Positions 6,513 through 8,253 of a stretch of DNA of 8,253 nt are shown in pieces. The position numbers and the translations under genes are program-made. The first letter of the stretch is position 1. Every line of letters starts with the position of its first letter. The DNA is from an uncultured Pseudomonadota bacterium (GTDB lineage Bacteria; Pseudomonadota; Gammaproteobacteria; Burkholderiales; SG8-39), in contig CAIPGJ010000500.1 in NCBI GenBank assembly GCA_903864555.1, forward strand, positions 1 through 8,253. The letters are read 5' to 3'. The notes under the pieces are model-generated. The model saw only the letters and a program-made list of their open reading frames with translations. It made no database searches and had not been told where the DNA came from.

Positions 6513-7760
6513 CTAGTCGCTGCGTCCCCGGCGTATCCAGAGCACGAGCGCGAAAACGGTCAGTAATACCACGACAAGGAAATAGGCGCGCAGCCCCAGC
6601 CACGGACCGATCATGCCGGCCAGGAAAGGCGCAATGCCCATGGCGATCAACTGGAACGACGAAGCATAGGAAATGGCGCGCGCATCCATGCCCTTGGGCG
6701 CATAGTCCTTGAGCAGGCGGATGATGGCCGGCACCATGGCCGCAGCCGCCAGGCCGAAGGCCACCCGGCTGAGGGTGAGCTGCAGCGGGGTCTGCACGAA
6801 CATGAGGGGCAGCGTGGTCAGTGCCGCCAGTCCCACCGAGAGGCTGAGCACCCGGGCCGGCTGGTAACGGTCCAGCACCCGGCCCCACACCGGTGCCGCC
6901 ACCACGCTGGAGAGCGTCAAGGCCATGGCCACCGCCCCCACCCAGTAGGCCTCACTGTGGGCGGCATCGGGATGGTCGGCGAGCAGGCGCAGGGTGTAGA
7001 TGCTGAGGATGGTGACATTGCCATTCCACAGGATGGAGCCCATGAAGGCGAGGAACAGCAACTGGACGACGCCGGGCACGCGCGCCAGATCGCGCAGGCT
7101 GCCCAGCCAGCGCGGCCGCCACGGCCCTTCGGCCAACTGTTTCACTTCGCGCACGAAAAACAGCACCAGGAAGCCGCCGCCCAGCAGCAAGCCGCCACTC
7201 AGCCAGAACATGGCATGGCGCTCGGAGAGGAGGGCCGCGATGGTCGCACCCAGCGCCGGCCCCATGGTGCCGCCCACCAGCGCCCCGGTTTGCGCCGTCG
7301 AAAGCGCCCGACCGATGCGCTGCGGCGGGGTGTTGGCCACCAGCAGTGACAGGCCCGCGGGCAGAAAGCCGTTGAAGGCGCCTACCATCAGCAGCAGCAC
7401 CGCAAACCAGATGGGGGTCTGCGCGAAGGGCACCAGGGTCATGAAGAAACCCATGCCCATCATGGCACGCAGCACCATGATCTTGCGGCCGTAGTGGTCG
7501 GCGATGCTGCCCCACAGGGGCGCCGAGACAAAACCGATGATGTAGAACACCAGCATCAGGTTGCCCATCCAGGTTTCGAGATTCTCGACGATGCCCAGGC
7601 TCCGGGCCATCAGGGGCAGGAAGGGCCATGACATGGCAAAGCCCATGCTGCAGAGCAGGTTCGCCAGCGGCAGCACGCGCAGGTTGCGGCGCCAGTAGGG
7701 AAAACGCTGGTCTTCGCTGCCGGCGATCTCGGAATGCGGAGGGTTCTGGTTTTGGGTCAT
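6513..7760 (-). CDS. MFS transporter, DHA1-type drug/metabolite:H+ antiporter
   Basis: This 12-helix inner-membrane transporter has 415 residues, the usual length for the 12-TM DHA1 subfamily. A polar N-terminal tail of about 25 residues is followed by hydrophobic helices through both halves. Motif A is GSIADHYGRK (84-93) between helices 2 and 3, with a weaker second copy WGRVLDRYQP (292-301) in the C-terminal half. The GALVGGTMGPALG stretch (159-171) matches the antiporter motif C of proton-coupled exporters, so export is more likely than uptake, though that is inferred. The ATG at 7760 gives the expected N-terminus, but no Shine-Dalgarno-like purine run precedes it. The frame is open upstream to 7937, yet that extension is compositionally unlike a transporter and overlaps the divergent promoter region. 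It lies 103 nt upstream of the dehydrogenase and may lead the minus-strand unit. Its cargo could be a pathway intermediate or a toxic relative of the substrate. Confidence 0.92.
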   Translation of the reverse strand: MTQNQNPPHSEIAGSEDQRFPYWRRNLRVLPLANLLCSMGFAMSWPFLPLMARSLGIVENLETWMGNLMLVFYIIGFVSAPLWGSIADHYGRKIMVLRAMMGMGFFMTLVPFAQTPIWFAVLLLMVGAFNGFLPAGLSLLVANTPPQRIGRALSTAQTGALVGGTMGPALGATIAALLSERHAMFWLSGGLLLGGGFLVLFFVREVKQLAEGPWRPRWLGSLRDLARVPGVVQLLFLAFMGSILWNGNVTILSIYTLRLLADHPDAAHSEAYWVGAVAMALTLSSVVAAPVWGRVLDRYQPARVLSLSVGLAALTTLPLMFVQTPLQLTLSRVAFGLAAAAMVPAIIRLLKDYAPKGMDARAISYASSFQLIAMGIAPFLAGMIGPWLGLRAYFLVVVLLTVFALVLWIRRGRSD

Positions 7761-7859
7761 TGCGGATAAGGTTGTGGCGCTCCGGCCAGGCCGCCTGCAG
7801 GCATGAGTGCGGAGTCCCTGCGCAGCAACGCACAGGCCGCCGGGGCCGCACTGCGCTGC

Positions 7860-7888
7860 TGTATTTTCGTTCGAGGGTAACACGACAA
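7860..7888 (-). promoter_or_regulatory. Candidate sigma-70 promoter for the MFS gene
   Basis: On the minus strand, TTGTCG (7888-7883) is followed after 17 nt by AATACA (7865-7860), a plausible but imperfect -35/-10 pair in the AT-richest part of the gap. A start near 7853 would leave a leader of about 90 nt containing the short palindromes near the MFS start. Read by eye only. Confidence 0.35.
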
Positions 7889-7941
7889 AAAGTGTGGCCG
7901 GATGGCGCCCCGCTGCCGCCAGCCCCTGAAATGCCACAGGC

Positions 7942-7947
7942 TAGAAT
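7942..7947 (+). promoter_or_regulatory. Candidate -10 element for the enolase-superfamily gene
   Basis: TAGAAT at 7942-7947 is a good -10 hexamer (5 of 6 to TATAAT) about 28 nt before the GTG start, leaving a short leader that includes the strong ribosome site. The region 17 nt further upstream reads CCAGCC, a poor -35, which would fit a promoter that depends on an activator. Confidence 0.35.
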
Positions 7948-7975
7948 GTCCGCAAAACCATCCAGGAGGAAAGCC

Positions 7976-8253
7976 GTGAAGATCACCCGCATCGAGCCCA
8001 TTCTGCTCAACATGCCCCTGCAGCTGGAGGGCCACGAGGTGCCCATGAGCGGTGGCGTTCCGCGTCGCGAAATGAGCGCGCTGCTGCTGCGGGTGGAAAC
8101 CGATGCCGGCATCACCGGCTGGGGCGAGGCCTTCGCCCTCTCCGGCGGCATGGCCACCCACGCCGCCCTCCAGCACATCATCGCGCCGCGCGTGGTCGGC
8201 CGCGACGCCACCCAGATCGCCCCGCTGATGCGCGAACTGTTCCGCGGCCTGTA
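7976..8253 (+). CDS. Mandelate racemase/muconate lactonizing enzyme family protein (3' end cut by window)
   Basis: This is the start of an enolase-superfamily enzyme; members abstract a proton alpha to a carboxylate and act as racemases, cycloisomerases or acid-sugar dehydratases. Only 92 residues are visible, against about 370-400 in the family, so just the N-terminal capping domain is seen. It opens KITRIEPILLNMPL (2-15), then MSALLLRVETDAGITGWGEAF (36-56), the hallmark of the MR/MLE N-terminal domain. HIIAPRVVGRDATQI (71-85) is the usual helix and loop that follow. The metal ligands and catalytic Lys/His lie in the missing barrel, so the reaction cannot be assigned. The GTG at 7976 is chosen because AGGAGGA (7964-7970) lies 5 nt upstream, an almost ideal site. 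It diverges from the MFS gene and may begin a second arm of the same catabolic locus. Confidence 0.9.
   Translation, partial: MKITRIEPILLNMPLQLEGHEVPMSGGVPRREMSALLLRVETDAGITGWGEAFALSGGMATHAALQHIIAPRVVGRDATQIAPLMRELFRGL

Larger units (their letters stand above)
7761..7975. promoter_or_regulatory. Divergent intergenic region between MFS and enolase-superfamily genes
   Basis: These 215 bp separate two divergently transcribed genes and must carry both promoters. They hold two overlapping short palindromes near the MFS start: CGGCCAGGCCG (7783-7793) and GCCTGCAGGC (7793-7802). There is also an imperfect 9-bp inverted repeat, CAGCAACGC (7823-7831) against GCGCTGCTG (7853-7861). An AT-richer patch at 7861-7893 stands out from the GC-rich surroundings and is the most promoter-like stretch. 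Candidate promoters are listed separately. No small gene is supported here. Confidence 0.55.

Noticed and set aside
7761..7937. 59-codon N-terminal extension of the MFS gene frame
   Set aside because: It is not hydrophobic or conserved-looking and overlaps the divergent promoter area; the ATG at 7760 gives the usual DHA1 length.
6952..8211. Minus-strand open frame (419 codons) overlapping the MFS gene, the divergent gap and the MR/MLE gene
   Set aside because: It is out of frame with the MFS transporter and antisense to the MR/MLE start, both well supported, and its residues look like frame-shifted translation.

Overview
The window reads as accessory metabolic DNA from a high-GC proteobacterium, most likely a betaproteobacterium of the order Burkholderiales (Alcaligenaceae/Comamonadaceae type). 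That placement is an inference. It rests on two orphan 'Bug' (TctC-family) periplasmic binding proteins, a gene family hugely expanded in Bordetella, Cupriavidus, Achromobacter and relatives. It also rests on the GC-rich third codon positions and on the catabolic gene mix. I see no rRNA, tRNA, CRISPR array, insertion sequence or phage gene.

Layout. Seven genes lie head-to-tail on the minus strand, and one truncated gene diverges on the plus strand at the right edge. In minus-strand transcription order they are: an MFS transporter of the DHA1 drug:H+ antiporter type (7760-6513); a D-2-hydroxyacid dehydrogenase (6409-5426); a nitroreductase directly coupled to it (5413-4700); a Bug binding protein (4541-3576); a LigI-like amidohydrolase/lactonase (3503-2610); a fused alpha-beta SCOT-type 3-oxoacid CoA-transferase (2485-1091); and a second Bug binding protein that runs off the left edge (1003-1). 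On the plus strand, 7976-8253 is the N-terminus of a mandelate racemase/muconate lactonizing enzyme (enolase superfamily), cut by the right edge. About 215 bp separate this gene from the MFS gene and hold the divergent promoters. No gap between genes exceeds that length.

How it may work together. The order transporter, redox enzymes, binding protein, lactonase, CoA-transferase, binding protein looks like a catabolic cluster for an organic acid. The enolase-superfamily enzyme (dehydration or cycloisomerisation), the lactonase, the NAD-dependent 2-hydroxyacid dehydrogenase and the CoA-transferase could be successive steps. Formally this resembles the beta-ketoadipate pathway logic of cycloisomerase, lactone hydrolysis and CoA-transfer. 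The Bug proteins would sense or capture the substrate. No TctA/TctB membrane subunits are seen. The substrate cannot be read from the sequence.

The gaps contain several palindromes. The clearest are a perfect 11-bp dyad with an extra phased half-site upstream of the dehydrogenase (6429-6465) and a 12-bp perfect palindrome between the first-transcribed Bug gene and the lactonase (3535-3546). No regulator gene is present to pair with them. Nothing here is obviously a wholly new system; the best candidate for novelty is the uncharacterised pathway itself.
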